Source: Fidelibacterota bacterium (GTDB taxonomy: Bacteria > Fidelibacterota > Marinisomatia > Marinisomatales > TCS55). Taken from it: a stretch of 51,530 bases of DNA. Position numbers and translations under genes: made by a program. Shown here piece by piece: positions 1-7,627 of the stretch. Under the pieces are notes generated by a model that saw only the letters and a list, made by a program, of their open reading frames with translations, was not told where the DNA came from and ran no database searches. The stretch's first letter is position 1. Every line of letters begins with the position of its first letter. The stretch lies in NCBI GenBank assembly GCA_018674655.1, contig JABGZQ010000043.1, forward strand, positions 1 through 51,530, given 5' to 3'.

Positions 1-366
1 ATGACGGTTGATGCACTCCGCATCCAGGAAAAAGGTGAACCCTTTGAAAGGGAAATTCCTATTGATGAAATTGGTTCGGTTTTTACTGGAAAAACAAAAA
101 GCACTCGTGACTATGTGTTTCAAGGGATGAAAGTTGCTGGAATCGGCACAATGGGATTTGGTATGCTAATGGGCACATCGTTGGGGTTGGCCAATGAAGC
201 TGGAGTTGGCGAGAGCCTTTTATGCGGGGCTATGGTAGGTGTCTTCTATAGTATTTTCACCGTTCCTGCCGGGGCTCTTATTGGCTTTTTGCGTGGGCAA
301 GCCGCCCAAGGGAAAGTAGTTGAGTATGTAATTGGTGAAGATGAATGGAGGATTGTCAAGCAATGA
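1..366 (+). CDS. Hypothetical membrane-hairpin protein, probably 5'-truncated
   Basis: I do not recognise a family. The frame is open from the first base, and the protein starts in what looks like the middle of a domain, so the true start is probably upstream of the window. Visible parts are a short beta-rich segment ending in PIDEIGSVF (about residues 20-28), then a Gly-rich hydrophobic hairpin (about 43-98) of two membrane helices. The next gene has the same plan: a segment ending in ISIAEIERIAL followed by a Gly-rich hairpin. The two therefore look like diverged paralogues. The stop overlaps the next start as ATGA, so they are probably co-translated. Function unknown. Confidence 0.6.
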   Translation: MTVDALRIQEKGEPFEREIPIDEIGSVFTGKTKSTRDYVFQGMKVAGIGTMGFGMLMGTSLGLANEAGVGESLLCGAMVGVFYSIFTVPAGALIGFLRGQAAQGKVVEYVIGEDEWRIVKQ

Positions 367-875
367 AACAGATGAAAAATAAATGTATATTTATTTTTGT
401 ATTTCTATCATTGGGCCAGTTATTAGCACAAAATGATGAAGAAAAATCATATTGGATTTTTACAGAAGAAGGTGAAATAAAAGATTATCATATAAATGCT
501 ATAGATGGGGATAAGCTGGTTATCAATAATGGCTGGGATATGAAAATATCCATCGCCGAAATTGAGCGTATAGCACTACCACCACCACCCAGCGCCTCAG
601 GGCAATTTTGGGGTAAACAATTGGGTTCATGCGTTGGTCTTATGGGTGGATTAATAGCCGGAGTAATTGTTTTTCCTAAATCGTTGGGTGTAAGGAATGA
701 AGGCATCAATGGTTTACGAGCGTTTATTATTGCCGGCGCCTTTGCCGGCGCTTACTATGGTAAAAAAATGGCGGGGAAGCGTTTTAAGGATAAACCGGAA
801 ACTTTGGTCAATATGTCCGCCATGACTTTAGAAGAAAAAAAGGCATTTATTCAGTTAAATTTGATTACGAATTGA
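363..875 (+). CDS. Hypothetical secreted/inner-membrane protein, Gly-rich hairpin
   Basis: The start at 363 is chosen because a GGAGG at 347-351 lies 11 bases upstream and the ATG overlaps the previous stop. The N-terminus (MKQMKNKCIFIFVFLSLGQL) is a Sec signal peptide, with likely cleavage after a Leu-Ala-Gln. Next come a short beta-rich region (ISIAEIERIAL near residues 59-69), a proline run, and two Gly/Ala-rich hydrophobic stretches (near residues 82-100 and 115-130), then a charged tail. It resembles the preceding partial gene. No enzymatic motif is visible and no family is recognised. Confidence 0.65.
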   Translation: MKQMKNKCIFIFVFLSLGQLLAQNDEEKSYWIFTEEGEIKDYHINAIDGDKLVINNGWDMKISIAEIERIALPPPPSASGQFWGKQLGSCVGLMGGLIAGVIVFPKSLGVRNEGINGLRAFIIAGAFAGAYYGKKMAGKRFKDKPETLVNMSAMTLEEKKAFIQLNLITN

Positions 876-1592
876 ATGGGGTTTCTGCTATCCATCATAA
901 TCGGATTATCAGTATTGATGCCGGGGGAAAATAACATGATCCAATTGGCGGGCATTCCATTTGATATTATAAAAAATGGTGATTCGGATCATCGGTATAT
1001 TTGGGTCCACGGCGATGAACAGACGGCAAAGATGGCATTAGAAAACCACATGAAAACTAATGAAGGCACTGCATTTCTTGTGACAGGAATTTTGCGTGAA
1101 GCTGAATTTTATGGTGGCATTATCGATCCCAACCGGATTTTTTCATCCGAAGGGGCCAAGGCCAATATTCAAAAATATAATCGAAAATGGTCCCGGGCAA
1201 AAAAAGCCGAAACACTTGAAATGATTAATCGAGATCGGGATTCTTTTTTAGAAAAAATTCTACCCCAAAACGGCGGATTGTTAATCGCCCTCCATAATAA
1301 TTATCAGGGGTACAATGTGAAAACTGAAATTCCATTAAGTAATGAAATTTCCATTAAGAAAGACCAAAACCCCCGAGACTTTTTCATTTGCACCCACCGC
1401 GCCGATTATGATATTTTAACCCAATCACCATTCAATGTGGTCCTCCAGGAAACCATGCCCAAAAGGGATGATGGTTCACTTTCTTGGGCGGCCATGCGCC
1501 ATGGGGTGCGTTATGTGAATATTGAAACGCGACTGGGATGGCTCAGTCAGCAGAAAAAGATGTTAAATTATCTGGAAGATCATCTGAAATGA
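876..1592 (+). CDS. Putative M14-like (AstE/carboxypeptidase-fold) protein
   Basis: No family is recognised with certainty. The 238-residue protein has a hydrophobic N-terminus without positive charge, possibly an uncleaved anchor. It then carries motifs in the order expected of M14 zinc peptidases and succinylglutamate desuccinylase-like enzymes: HGDE (H45, E48, the HxxE zinc pair), DPNR (84-87, like the substrate-binding Asn-Arg), a later histidine in IALHNN (H140, possible third ligand) and a glutamate in VLQE (E192, possible catalytic base). This is inference from motif order alone. The ATG follows the previous stop directly and the stop overlaps the permease start, so it is translationally linked to both neighbours. 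Confidence 0.5.
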   Translation: MGFLLSIIIGLSVLMPGENNMIQLAGIPFDIIKNGDSDHRYIWVHGDEQTAKMALENHMKTNEGTAFLVTGILREAEFYGGIIDPNRIFSSEGAKANIQKYNRKWSRAKKAETLEMINRDRDSFLEKILPQNGGLLIALHNNYQGYNVKTEIPLSNEISIKKDQNPRDFFICTHRADYDILTQSPFNVVLQETMPKRDDGSLSWAAMRHGVRYVNIETRLGWLSQQKKMLNYLEDHLK

Positions 1593-2443
1593 ATTTTGAC
1601 TGGGTTTATCTTTTATCTTTTATCTTTGGTCTTTTATTTCTCTACTGGTTTGTTTTTCTCATTGCGGTCTGGCTGAAAGGCTATTTTAGCGATATAAAAT
1701 TAGATCGTTGGTTTCATGGCAAAAAGGGAATCAGTGGCTATATACTGGGTGCCTTTGCCGGTGCCATTACACCCTTTTGCTCTTGTACCACCGTACCCAT
1801 TTTCGCCGGTTTGGTGGATAATAATATTAAACATGGTTATGCCATCAGTTTTCTCATCGCCTCGCCTACAATCAATCCACCGGCCCTTATTTTGTTTTAT
1901 GCTCTTTTTGGCGGACAGCTTACCTTGGTCTATGCCATTGTCTGTTTTACCATCGCTGTTATTGGCGGGTTAATATTGGGGAATGAGCGTTTCAAATCAT
2001 CCCTTATTGAGATATTTATGGTGAATGAAGATGAAGGATTTCGTTGGTCCGAAGTGAATCGCCAGTATGTGGGATTTTTAAAAAGTTTAGCTCCGGTAAT
2101 CGTGATTGCCGCCGCCATTGCTACAGGGCTCAAAAGTTGGCAGCCTTCTGATGGGTTTTTAGGCTTTACATCAGGATCGGTTTTTGCCATACCCTTGTCC
2201 GTCATCGCCGGGGGAATCCTCTATGCGGATATTGCCATGCTCATTCCCATTGGAGAATTGTTTTTAGATAAAGGATTAAATGTCGGTTTGATTTTTGCAT
2301 TTATGATGGCCGCGTCCGGCGTGGGTCTCCCCAGTCTTTTATTACTCACCCGTATTTTCAAAAAAGACCTTTTGGGTTTTTACCTCTTAACCATTTTCTC
2401 TTTATTTACCCTATCAGGGTTTTTTATCTCTTGGATACTTTAG
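1589..2443 (+). CDS. Permease, ArsP/COG0701 family
   Basis: The protein has 284 residues from the ATG at 1589, which overlaps the previous stop as ATGA; an in-frame start at 1538 would lie inside the upstream gene and is not needed. It is an integral membrane protein with about eight helices. The core motif TPFCSCTTVPIFAGL (61-75, C64 and C66) followed by ASPTINPPAL (91-100) is typical of the predicted permease family that includes ArsP, the exporter of trivalent organoarsenicals. Members with the CxC in the first repeat are widespread and their substrates are mostly unknown. No arsenic or metal genes lie nearby, so the substrate is left open. Confidence 0.85.
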   Translation: MNFDWVYLLSFIFGLLFLYWFVFLIAVWLKGYFSDIKLDRWFHGKKGISGYILGAFAGAITPFCSCTTVPIFAGLVDNNIKHGYAISFLIASPTINPPALILFYALFGGQLTLVYAIVCFTIAVIGGLILGNERFKSSLIEIFMVNEDEGFRWSEVNRQYVGFLKSLAPVIVIAAAIATGLKSWQPSDGFLGFTSGSVFAIPLSVIAGGILYADIAMLIPIGELFLDKGLNVGLIFAFMMAASGVGLPSLLLLTRIFKKDLLGFYLLTIFSLFTLSGFFISWIL

Positions 2444-2613
2444 TTTTATTTATCCTTTATGGATTGTTTTTTGCATTCCTCACCGCCCTTATGGCGGATT
2501 TTAAAGGGTATTCGGTTCGCCAATGGTTTTGGCTGGGGTTTTTACTGGGATTCATTGCCACAGGAATTTTATTTTTTCAACCTAATATCAAACAGGAGAC
2601 CGATGAAACATAA
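2431..2613 (+). CDS. Small two-helix membrane protein
   Basis: A 60-residue protein starting at a TTG that lies inside the end of the permease gene (13-base overlap). It has two hydrophobic helices (about 2-20 and 32-50) separated by a polar loop, DFKGYSVRQWFWLG. This loop-plus-helix pattern occurs in many small bacterial membrane proteins of unknown role. The overlap suggests translational coupling to the permease and perhaps a shared function, but nothing more specific is visible. An overlapping reading frame beginning at 2459 gives no sensible protein until the short peptide at 2603. Confidence 0.6.
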   Translation: MDTLVLFILYGLFFAFLTALMADFKGYSVRQWFWLGFLLGFIATGILFFQPNIKQETDET

Positions 2614-2683
2614 ACAACTTTTCCTATCCCTACTGATGATTTGTGGCGGATTGCTCCATGCGGCATCCGACTTCGATAATTAA
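2603..2683 (+). pseudogene. Signal-peptide-only mini-ORF, possible gene remnant
   Basis: An ATG at 2603 with AGGAG at 2594-2598 opens a 26-codon frame that is almost entirely a Sec signal peptide (MKHKQLFLSLLMICGGLLHA) followed by six residues and a stop. It overlaps the end of the previous gene. It could be a leader left when the rest of a secreted-protein gene was lost, or a real exported micropeptide. No continuation of the coding region is seen in any frame downstream, where a hairpin-rich stretch begins. Confidence 0.35.
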
Positions 2684-2737
2684 ATTAAAATGAACAACCC
2701 TTACGAGCGAACATGATTCAAATAGTTATTTACACCA

Positions 2738-2782
2738 CCTCCGAGACCCCTCCTCATACGATGAGGGGATTTAGGGGAGGAG
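2738..2782 (+). repeat. REP-like palindrome that pairs with the lgt ribosome binding site
   Basis: An inner stem pairs CTCCTCAT (2750-2757) with ATGAGGGG (2761-2768, one G-U) around a 3-base loop. An outer stem pairs CCTCC (2738-2742) with GGAGG (2776-2780). The GGAGG is the best Shine-Dalgarno sequence for the gene starting at 2795, so the folded RNA would hide it. C/G-rich palindromes of this type between A/T-rich genes resemble REP-like dispersed elements. Whether this is a regulatory hairpin or a passenger repeat cannot be decided here. Confidence 0.5.
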
Positions 2783-2794
2783 AAAGAGATTGAG

Positions 2795-3592
2795 ATGCAT
2801 CCCATTTTTTATCAATCAGACACATTAATTATTGATGCCTATTCCGTCTTTTTTCTATTGGCTTGGGTCGTAGGCGGTGTGGTGTTTTATCGAGAATTCC
2901 GCCGCATGGGTTGGGAACTGGAACAGATGCTTTTTGTCATGGTTGGTGCCATTGTGGGGGCCGTCATTGGGTCCTATTTCTTTAATGTATTTTTTGCTGG
3001 ATTCGAAGAAGTACCAGCTCGGATAAGAGCCTTTGACTTTGCGGGAAAAACTGTATTGGGCGGTATTGCCGGGGGATTTATGGGTGTGGAATTGGCAAAG
3101 AAAAAAATTGGTTACCCCCATTCTACCGGTGATGCATTTGCCGTGGCAATTCCTTTGGGTCATGCCATTGGGCGGATCGGCTGTCTCTTGGGAGGGTGTT
3201 GTTTTGGCACACCTTGCACATTGCCCTGGGCCATCACCTATCCGGAAGGATCAATGGCTCATTTAACTCAAATGGTTACGGGTGTTATTCCTGAAACAGC
3301 GATCACCTCATTGGCGGTCCACCCGGCACCGGTCTATGAGATTATTTTCAATTTGGCACTTTTCGGATACTTGTGGCAAAAACGGGGGACCTATAAAGTC
3401 CGGGGCAGTTCATTCCGATTGTATTTGGCAGCTTATGGATTATTCAGATTTTTTGAAGAATTTGTCCGGGGCGATTCACCCTTTCCGGCAGATGGATTTT
3501 TGAAAGCACCCCAATGGCTATTGCTGATTGCTGTGGCCTATTTCGGATGGCGCTATTATCAGAATGAGTTTAAGTTGGAAACTGAAAAATGA
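2795..3592 (+). CDS. Lgt-like prolipoprotein diacylglyceryl transferase family protein
   Basis: A multi-span inner-membrane protein of 265 residues matching the Lgt family, which transfers diacylglycerol from phosphatidylglycerol to the lipobox cysteine. The signature region is GHAIGRIGCLLGGCCFG (122-138). Its R127 corresponds to the essential Arg of GRIGNF in Lgt, and FRFFEEFVRGD near the C-terminus corresponds to the second essential Arg region. The usual Asn after GRIG is Cys, several further cysteines follow (C130, C135, C136, C141), and the periplasmic-side His near the GG of KTVLGGIAGG is not apparent. It may be the organism's Lgt or a paralogue with another lipid-transfer role. The stop overlaps the next gene as ATGA. 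Confidence 0.8.
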   Translation: MHPIFYQSDTLIIDAYSVFFLLAWVVGGVVFYREFRRMGWELEQMLFVMVGAIVGAVIGSYFFNVFFAGFEEVPARIRAFDFAGKTVLGGIAGGFMGVELAKKKIGYPHSTGDAFAVAIPLGHAIGRIGCLLGGCCFGTPCTLPWAITYPEGSMAHLTQMVTGVIPETAITSLAVHPAPVYEIIFNLALFGYLWQKRGTYKVRGSSFRLYLAAYGLFRFFEEFVRGDSPFPADGFLKAPQWLLLIAVAYFGWRYYQNEFKLETEK

Positions 3593-4128
3593 TTATTGCA
3601 GCAACCGTATTTATGGTTCTTTTTGGTCTGATGTCCATTGTGGATGGACTGTATTACCATGATTATAAATATAAATTGTATCTGCATAAGGAATCGATTT
3701 TAGAGCACATTATGCATACATTCCGCGCTGTGGCATTTCCCCTTGTGGTATATTATTTATTCCAAAATGATTTTGGCGGCTGGATGATGATGGTAGGTGT
3801 TTTTGTCGCTTTCATTGATATAATTCTGCTGGCTATTGATGTGCGAATTGAGGGTCATAGCCGGGATCGATACGGCGGTCTATCCAATGGAGAATATGCC
3901 ACGCATCTATTTGCAAATACTTTTCACTATGTATCTATTGCATTAATTCTAGGCGCAAAACCAGCGGAGGCGTGGACATTCACCCAATCATTTGAATTAA
4001 TGCGGCCTTATCCAGAAATAACGGTATGGTTAGGGAGTGCTTTCGTGACCGGTGGGACCATTGCAGCGGTTCTCCATTTTTGGCAGTGGAGTCAGTATTT
4101 TTCAAAAAATAAAACACATTATCCTTGA
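3589..4128 (+). CDS. Unknown multi-span membrane protein
   Basis: The protein has 179 residues and about four or five hydrophobic helices. It contains several conserved-looking polar or His residues at helix edges: YYHDYKYKLYLHKESILEHI (about 22-41), then EGHSRDRYGG and HLFANTFHY (about 88-118). I do not recognise the family. It overlaps the Lgt-like gene by 4 bases (ATGA), so the two are likely translated together; a role in the envelope or lipid modification is only a guess from that link. The gap to the next gene is 11 bases, filled by that gene's AGGAGG. Confidence 0.6.
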   Translation: MIIAATVFMVLFGLMSIVDGLYYHDYKYKLYLHKESILEHIMHTFRAVAFPLVVYYLFQNDFGGWMMMVGVFVAFIDIILLAIDVRIEGHSRDRYGGLSNGEYATHLFANTFHYVSIALILGAKPAEAWTFTQSFELMRPYPEITVWLGSAFVTGGTIAAVLHFWQWSQYFSKNKTHYP

Positions 4129-4139
4129 GGAGGAATGTT

Positions 4140-5570
4140 ATGAGAAAAACATCAATTTTATTTGTTCTATTATTTAATGGATTATTGGGTCAGCATTATC
4201 AAGTGGATTTTCAACCTGATGAATTCAAACAGAGATGGACAGGTGTTCTTAATCAAATTGGGGACGATGCGGTGGCGGTGGTCCAAGGTTTTCCACTCTC
4301 CAATGGATTTATTATGCCACGACAGACAAATGCATTCTATTATTTGAGCGGTATTGAAACACCCCATTCCTATATCTTATTAGATGGGAGAAATAAAAAA
4401 GTCACCTTGTATATGCCACCAAAAAATGAACGCTTAGAACGTAGCGAGGGAAGAATTCTTAATGCGGAAGATATCAAACTGATTAAAAAACTTGTTGGGG
4501 TAGATGCAGTACTTTCTACAGACTCTATGCAAGAAAATTTTCCCCCTGATCTAAAACGAACCACAGCAATTTATACTATGTTTACGCCAGCGGAAGGACA
4601 GGGTCAGAGCCGGTATGAACTAGAAGTGGCCAATGCATCAATTTCGGCAGACCCTTGGGATAGCAGAATTAGTCGTGAGGGCCGCTTTGTACAACTACTC
4701 CGAACACGAAATCGCCATAACAAAGTAAAAGATTTGACCCCGATTATTGATAATCTAAGAAGTGTAAAAAGCGCAAATGAGATTGCTTTAATAAGACGGG
4801 CATCGCAATTGGCAGGTTTGGGTATGATTGAAGCGATCAAAAGTACTGAGCCAGATGTTTGGGAATATCAATTGGATGGTGCGGCTCGTTATGTTTACTT
4901 AATCAATGGTGCACGTCTTGAGGCCTACAGATCGATCACTGCTTCAGGCACAAAAAATATTAGTAATGGACATTATTATCGGAATGACAGTCAATTGAAA
5001 AGTGGCGACATGGTTCTAATGGACTATGCACCAGATTTCCGATACTATGTAAGTGATATTGGAAGAATGTGGCCAGTCAATGGAAAATATGAGCCATGGC
5101 AACGTGAATTACTTCAAATTATTTTAGAATATCGTAATGTCGTACTAGATATTATTCGTCCAGGAATTAATACAGATCAGATTTTGGAAGAAGCTAAACA
5201 GAAAATGAAGCCGATTATGAAGCACTATAAATTCTCAAAGAAAATTTATAAAAAAGCAGCTGAAAAAATGGTTCAATCGGGAGGCGGGGTTCTCTCCCAT
5301 CCAGTAGGCTTGGCTGTACATGATGATGGTCCTTATCGTTATGGTCCGTTAAAAGTTGGACATGTATTTTCAGTGGACCCGCAAATGTGGGTACCAGAAG
5401 AGAATTTGTATCTTCGATATGAAGATACAATTGTAGTTACAAAAGATGGCAATGAGAATTTCACAGACTTTCTACCTTCAGAATTGGATGATTTAGAAGC
5501 ATTGGTTCGTAAAAAAGGTATTCTACAAGCTTTTCCAGAAAACGATATGAAATGGTACGATTCAAAATGA
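4140..5570 (+). CDS. Secreted M24 family aminopeptidase (Xaa-Pro aminopeptidase-like)
   Basis: The start at 4140 is preferred over an in-frame TTG at 4125 because GAGGAGG precedes it and a signal peptide (MRKTSILFVLLFNGLLGQ) then begins at residue 1. The N-terminal half is a creatinase/AMP_N-type domain and the C-terminal half a pita-bread M24 domain. Metal ligands visible are D295 (LMDYAPDF), D306 (VSDIGR), H387 (SHPVGL) and E428 (RYEDT), with H278 and H394 as accessory histidines. At the fourth ligand position, where most members have EPG, this protein has VDPQ (D413). The likely role is removal of N-terminal residues before proline from imported or periplasmic peptides. Confidence 0.88.
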   Translation: MRKTSILFVLLFNGLLGQHYQVDFQPDEFKQRWTGVLNQIGDDAVAVVQGFPLSNGFIMPRQTNAFYYLSGIETPHSYILLDGRNKKVTLYMPPKNERLERSEGRILNAEDIKLIKKLVGVDAVLSTDSMQENFPPDLKRTTAIYTMFTPAEGQGQSRYELEVANASISADPWDSRISREGRFVQLLRTRNRHNKVKDLTPIIDNLRSVKSANEIALIRRASQLAGLGMIEAIKSTEPDVWEYQLDGAARYVYLINGARLEAYRSITASGTKNISNGHYYRNDSQLKSGDMVLMDYAPDFRYYVSDIGRMWPVNGKYEPWQRELLQIILEYRNVVLDIIRPGINTDQILEEAKQKMKPIMKHYKFSKKIYKKAAEKMVQSGGGVLSHPVGLAVHDDGPYRYGPLKVGHVFSVDPQMWVPEENLYLRYEDTIVVTKDGNENFTDFLPSELDDLEALVRKKGILQAFPENDMKWYDSK

Positions 5571-6031
5571 AAAATAAAATAAAATTACTATTGGTTATAG
5601 CCATTTTTGTAGGCTTACTCTCTGCTCAAGGAGATGAATTCGATTCAAAATACTATAATGAAACGATTTACCTCCAACAGGGATTTCTGGGACCGAAATA
5701 TATGATGGGCGGCAATTCATATTCGTTGGTTACGATAGGGGGTGAATTAAACAGATACCCCGACTCAGGGGAATTATATAGTAAATATAAATTTATGCGG
5801 TTGGTCGGTATGGGACTAATAGTTGCGGGCCCAATCTTAAGTGTTGGTATGACAGGACCTGGTGGGGGAGAAGGTCTTGATGATACCTATATGTCTGCAT
5901 TTATTGGTTCATTACTCTTGGGTACATTTGCACAAATAGAATCAATCAATAAGCTAAATGAAGCGGTGTGGGCTTATAATGGGAGTCAGTTAAAACAGAA
6001 AGAATTTGGGAAAAGAGTTCCGAATAAATAA
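5567..6031 (+). CDS. Hypothetical secreted protein
   Basis: From the ATG at 5567 (ATGA overlap with the peptidase stop) the protein has 154 residues. It begins with a clear Sec signal peptide (MKNKIKLLLVIAIFVGLLSA) and contains Gly-rich hydrophobic segments (about 78-95 and 108-120) that may be one or two membrane helices. No family is recognised. The overlap implies co-translation with the upstream M24 peptidase. Its stop lies 6 bases from the end of the convergent tyrosine operon. Confidence 0.6.
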   Translation: MKNKIKLLLVIAIFVGLLSAQGDEFDSKYYNETIYLQQGFLGPKYMMGGNSYSLVTIGGELNRYPDSGELYSKYKFMRLVGMGLIVAGPILSVGMTGPGGGEGLDDTYMSAFIGSLLLGTFAQIESINKLNEAVWAYNGSQLKQKEFGKRVPNK

Positions 6032-6043
6032 TCGGAATTATTT
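6026..6043. terminator. Weak A/T-only hairpin between convergent genes
   Basis: AAATAAT (6026-6032) pairs with ATTATTT (6037-6043) around CGGA. It spans both stop codons of the convergent genes. The stem has only A-T pairs and no strong U-tract, so it is at best a weak bidirectional terminator. Confidence 0.25.
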
Positions 6044-6955
6044 AATCTTTAAACTGTTGCCTGTAAACACTTTTTCATTTAGCGCATCTTCTAAATATCC
6101 CATCATGACCGAATGGCCCGTTATGGTTTGGGGGCTTGTATCGTCATCCATGGCGGTTAAATGAATGGGCATCTTATTCATGGCGATAAACGCCGTATTT
6201 TCATTGCAGACGTAAAGGGATGGCGGTGAAGTATCTTTAAGTTTATCCCATGCAAATCGAATTTGGAAGTCTCCCTCATTGATCCCTAATCGCATATCCG
6301 GATTATCTGAAGTCAATGGTGCGCCGGTATACAATGGCAGCATGGTTTGCAGAATGACCCAGGGCATGGAGTTGGGTGGAATGTTTATATAATATGTTTG
6401 ATCTTCAAAAAGATCAATGGCATGCTGGATGCCATTCGCATTTACCAATAGGTTATAATGGCTGAGCTGGATTCCCACACCCTTGTTCCAGAATACCATC
6501 GCTTCATGCTGAAGGAGTGGTTTAAATGAGGGATTGTGATCCTCTGAAAAGGGTTTAATTTTTTTAAAATAATTGGATTCACCCGTAATTGTCAAGACTG
6601 GGGCTGCGGATTTATTTGCCCCATTCAAATTACCATCGCCAGTCAACACCAAAGAGGCGCCCAGAGTCCAAATGCCAAATGCCAGAATTTCACATTGGGG
6701 AAAGGGCAGTTGATCCATGAGAATACGATCTTTTGGTTTTACCCCTTCGGACACGAGCCAATTGGCGGTTTGTTGGGCCAGACGATAGACTTTATCTGAA
6801 GTCAGGCCCAAGTCGGCATAAACCATTTTTTCGCCGTACTTCACATTTTGCCCTTCCACCAATGAACGAAGGTTGGGGTAGGGAACCATATATTCAATGG
6901 GTTCCACATTCCCAATACATTGGGCGTTGTAAATATTTTGTTTAAGACCTGTCAT
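6038..6955 (-). CDS. Shrunken acyl-CoA synthetase (AMP-binding)-like protein
   Basis: The ATG at 6955 is chosen; an upstream TTG at 6991 would only add 12 unlikely residues. The 305 residues follow the order of the N-terminal domain of ANL acyl-CoA synthetases: an N-terminal substrate region, a stretch like the A3 motif but reading VFWNKGVGIQLSHYNLL (154-170) with the Ser/Thr/Gly-rich ATP loop missing, and a tail ITGHSVMMGYLED...KVFTGN (278-300) like the end of that domain. Typical enzymes exceed 500 residues, and the C-terminal catalytic lid is absent. Adenylation activity therefore looks unlikely. It is the last gene of the tyrosine operon. It may be a decayed enzyme or a conserved pseudo-enzyme; the intact frame favours the latter. 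Confidence 0.65.
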   Translation of the reverse strand: MTGLKQNIYNAQCIGNVEPIEYMVPYPNLRSLVEGQNVKYGEKMVYADLGLTSDKVYRLAQQTANWLVSEGVKPKDRILMDQLPFPQCEILAFGIWTLGASLVLTGDGNLNGANKSAAPVLTITGESNYFKKIKPFSEDHNPSFKPLLQHEAMVFWNKGVGIQLSHYNLLVNANGIQHAIDLFEDQTYYINIPPNSMPWVILQTMLPLYTGAPLTSDNPDMRLGINEGDFQIRFAWDKLKDTSPPSLYVCNENTAFIAMNKMPIHLTAMDDDTSPQTITGHSVMMGYLEDALNEKVFTGNSLKIK

Positions 6956-7000
6956 TATAATTGGGATGTGATTGCGAGTGGTGCGAAGCAATCGCCTTTA

Positions 7001-7627
7001 TTATTTATCAGGATTAATTTTCCGTTCAATTTCGAATCGATCTGAAATTCGGCAATAGCCATTTGCACCGGCAAGGCGGCCAATGGGTTGGAGTTTTTCC
7101 AAATCAATTCGGCCATTTTCATATAAATCATCAGATACATGAAAAAGCACAATGGTTCCCAAAACAAGAAACCCGCTTCCTGGACTGCCATCTCCAATTT
7201 CAATAATTTGGTTTAATTCACATTCAAACGATATTTTAGATTCACCTACCCGCATAACATCTATTTTTTCACAGGAAACCGGTGTAAGCCCAGACTCATC
7301 AAATTCACTGATATCCGGCGGGAATTCCGTTGCTGTTGAAACCATTTCAGGTGCAAATGATTCACTCACAATATTTAATGCGAAGACGCCCGTATCCTGA
7401 ATATTTTTCAGCGTATCTTTGATTTCGCCATCCGCCCCTTTCCGCACAGGGCAAAAAGAAATGGTGGGGGGATTTGAACATACACCATTAAAGAAGGAGA
7501 ATGGCGCTAGGTTGTCAATGCCATCTTTCGATTTTGTAGAAACAAAAGCAATAGGCCGGGGCAGGATGGACCCAATCATAAGTTTATAATTATCCTTAAA
7601 AGGCTGTCGGGTCGGATCAATAATCAT
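7001..7627 (-). CDS. Flavin reductase-like FMN-binding protein
   Basis: A 208-residue protein of the flavin reductase-like split-barrel family (PF01613 type). The N-terminal MIGSILPRPIAFVSTKSKDG (17-36) followed by NLAPFSFFNGVCSNPPTISF is the typical FMN-binding core of the subgroup in which a barrel monomer binds flavin. Members serve as reductase partners of two-component monooxygenases or as small oxidoreductases. The gene starts within the stop of the homogentisate dioxygenase gene (ATGA), so it belongs to the tyrosine operon. No monooxygenase is encoded beside it, so its substrate or partner is unknown. Confidence 0.85.
   Translation of the reverse strand: MIIDPTRQPFKDNYKLMIGSILPRPIAFVSTKSKDGIDNLAPFSFFNGVCSNPPTISFCPVRKGADGEIKDTLKNIQDTGVFALNIVSESFAPEMVSTATEFPPDISEFDESGLTPVSCEKIDVMRVGESKISFECELNQIIEIGDGSPGSGFLVLGTIVLFHVSDDLYENGRIDLEKLQPIGRLAGANGYCRISDRFEIERKINPDK

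Noticed and set aside
1538-1588. 17-residue N-terminal extension of the permease
   Set aside because: It is polar, lies entirely inside the previous gene and precedes a much better ATG that overlaps the stop codon as ATGA.
2459-2602. Overlapping reading frame upstream of the mini-ORF at 2603
   Set aside because: Its predicted peptide is a frame-shadow of the small membrane protein at 2431; only the part from 2603 has a ribosome site and signal-peptide character.
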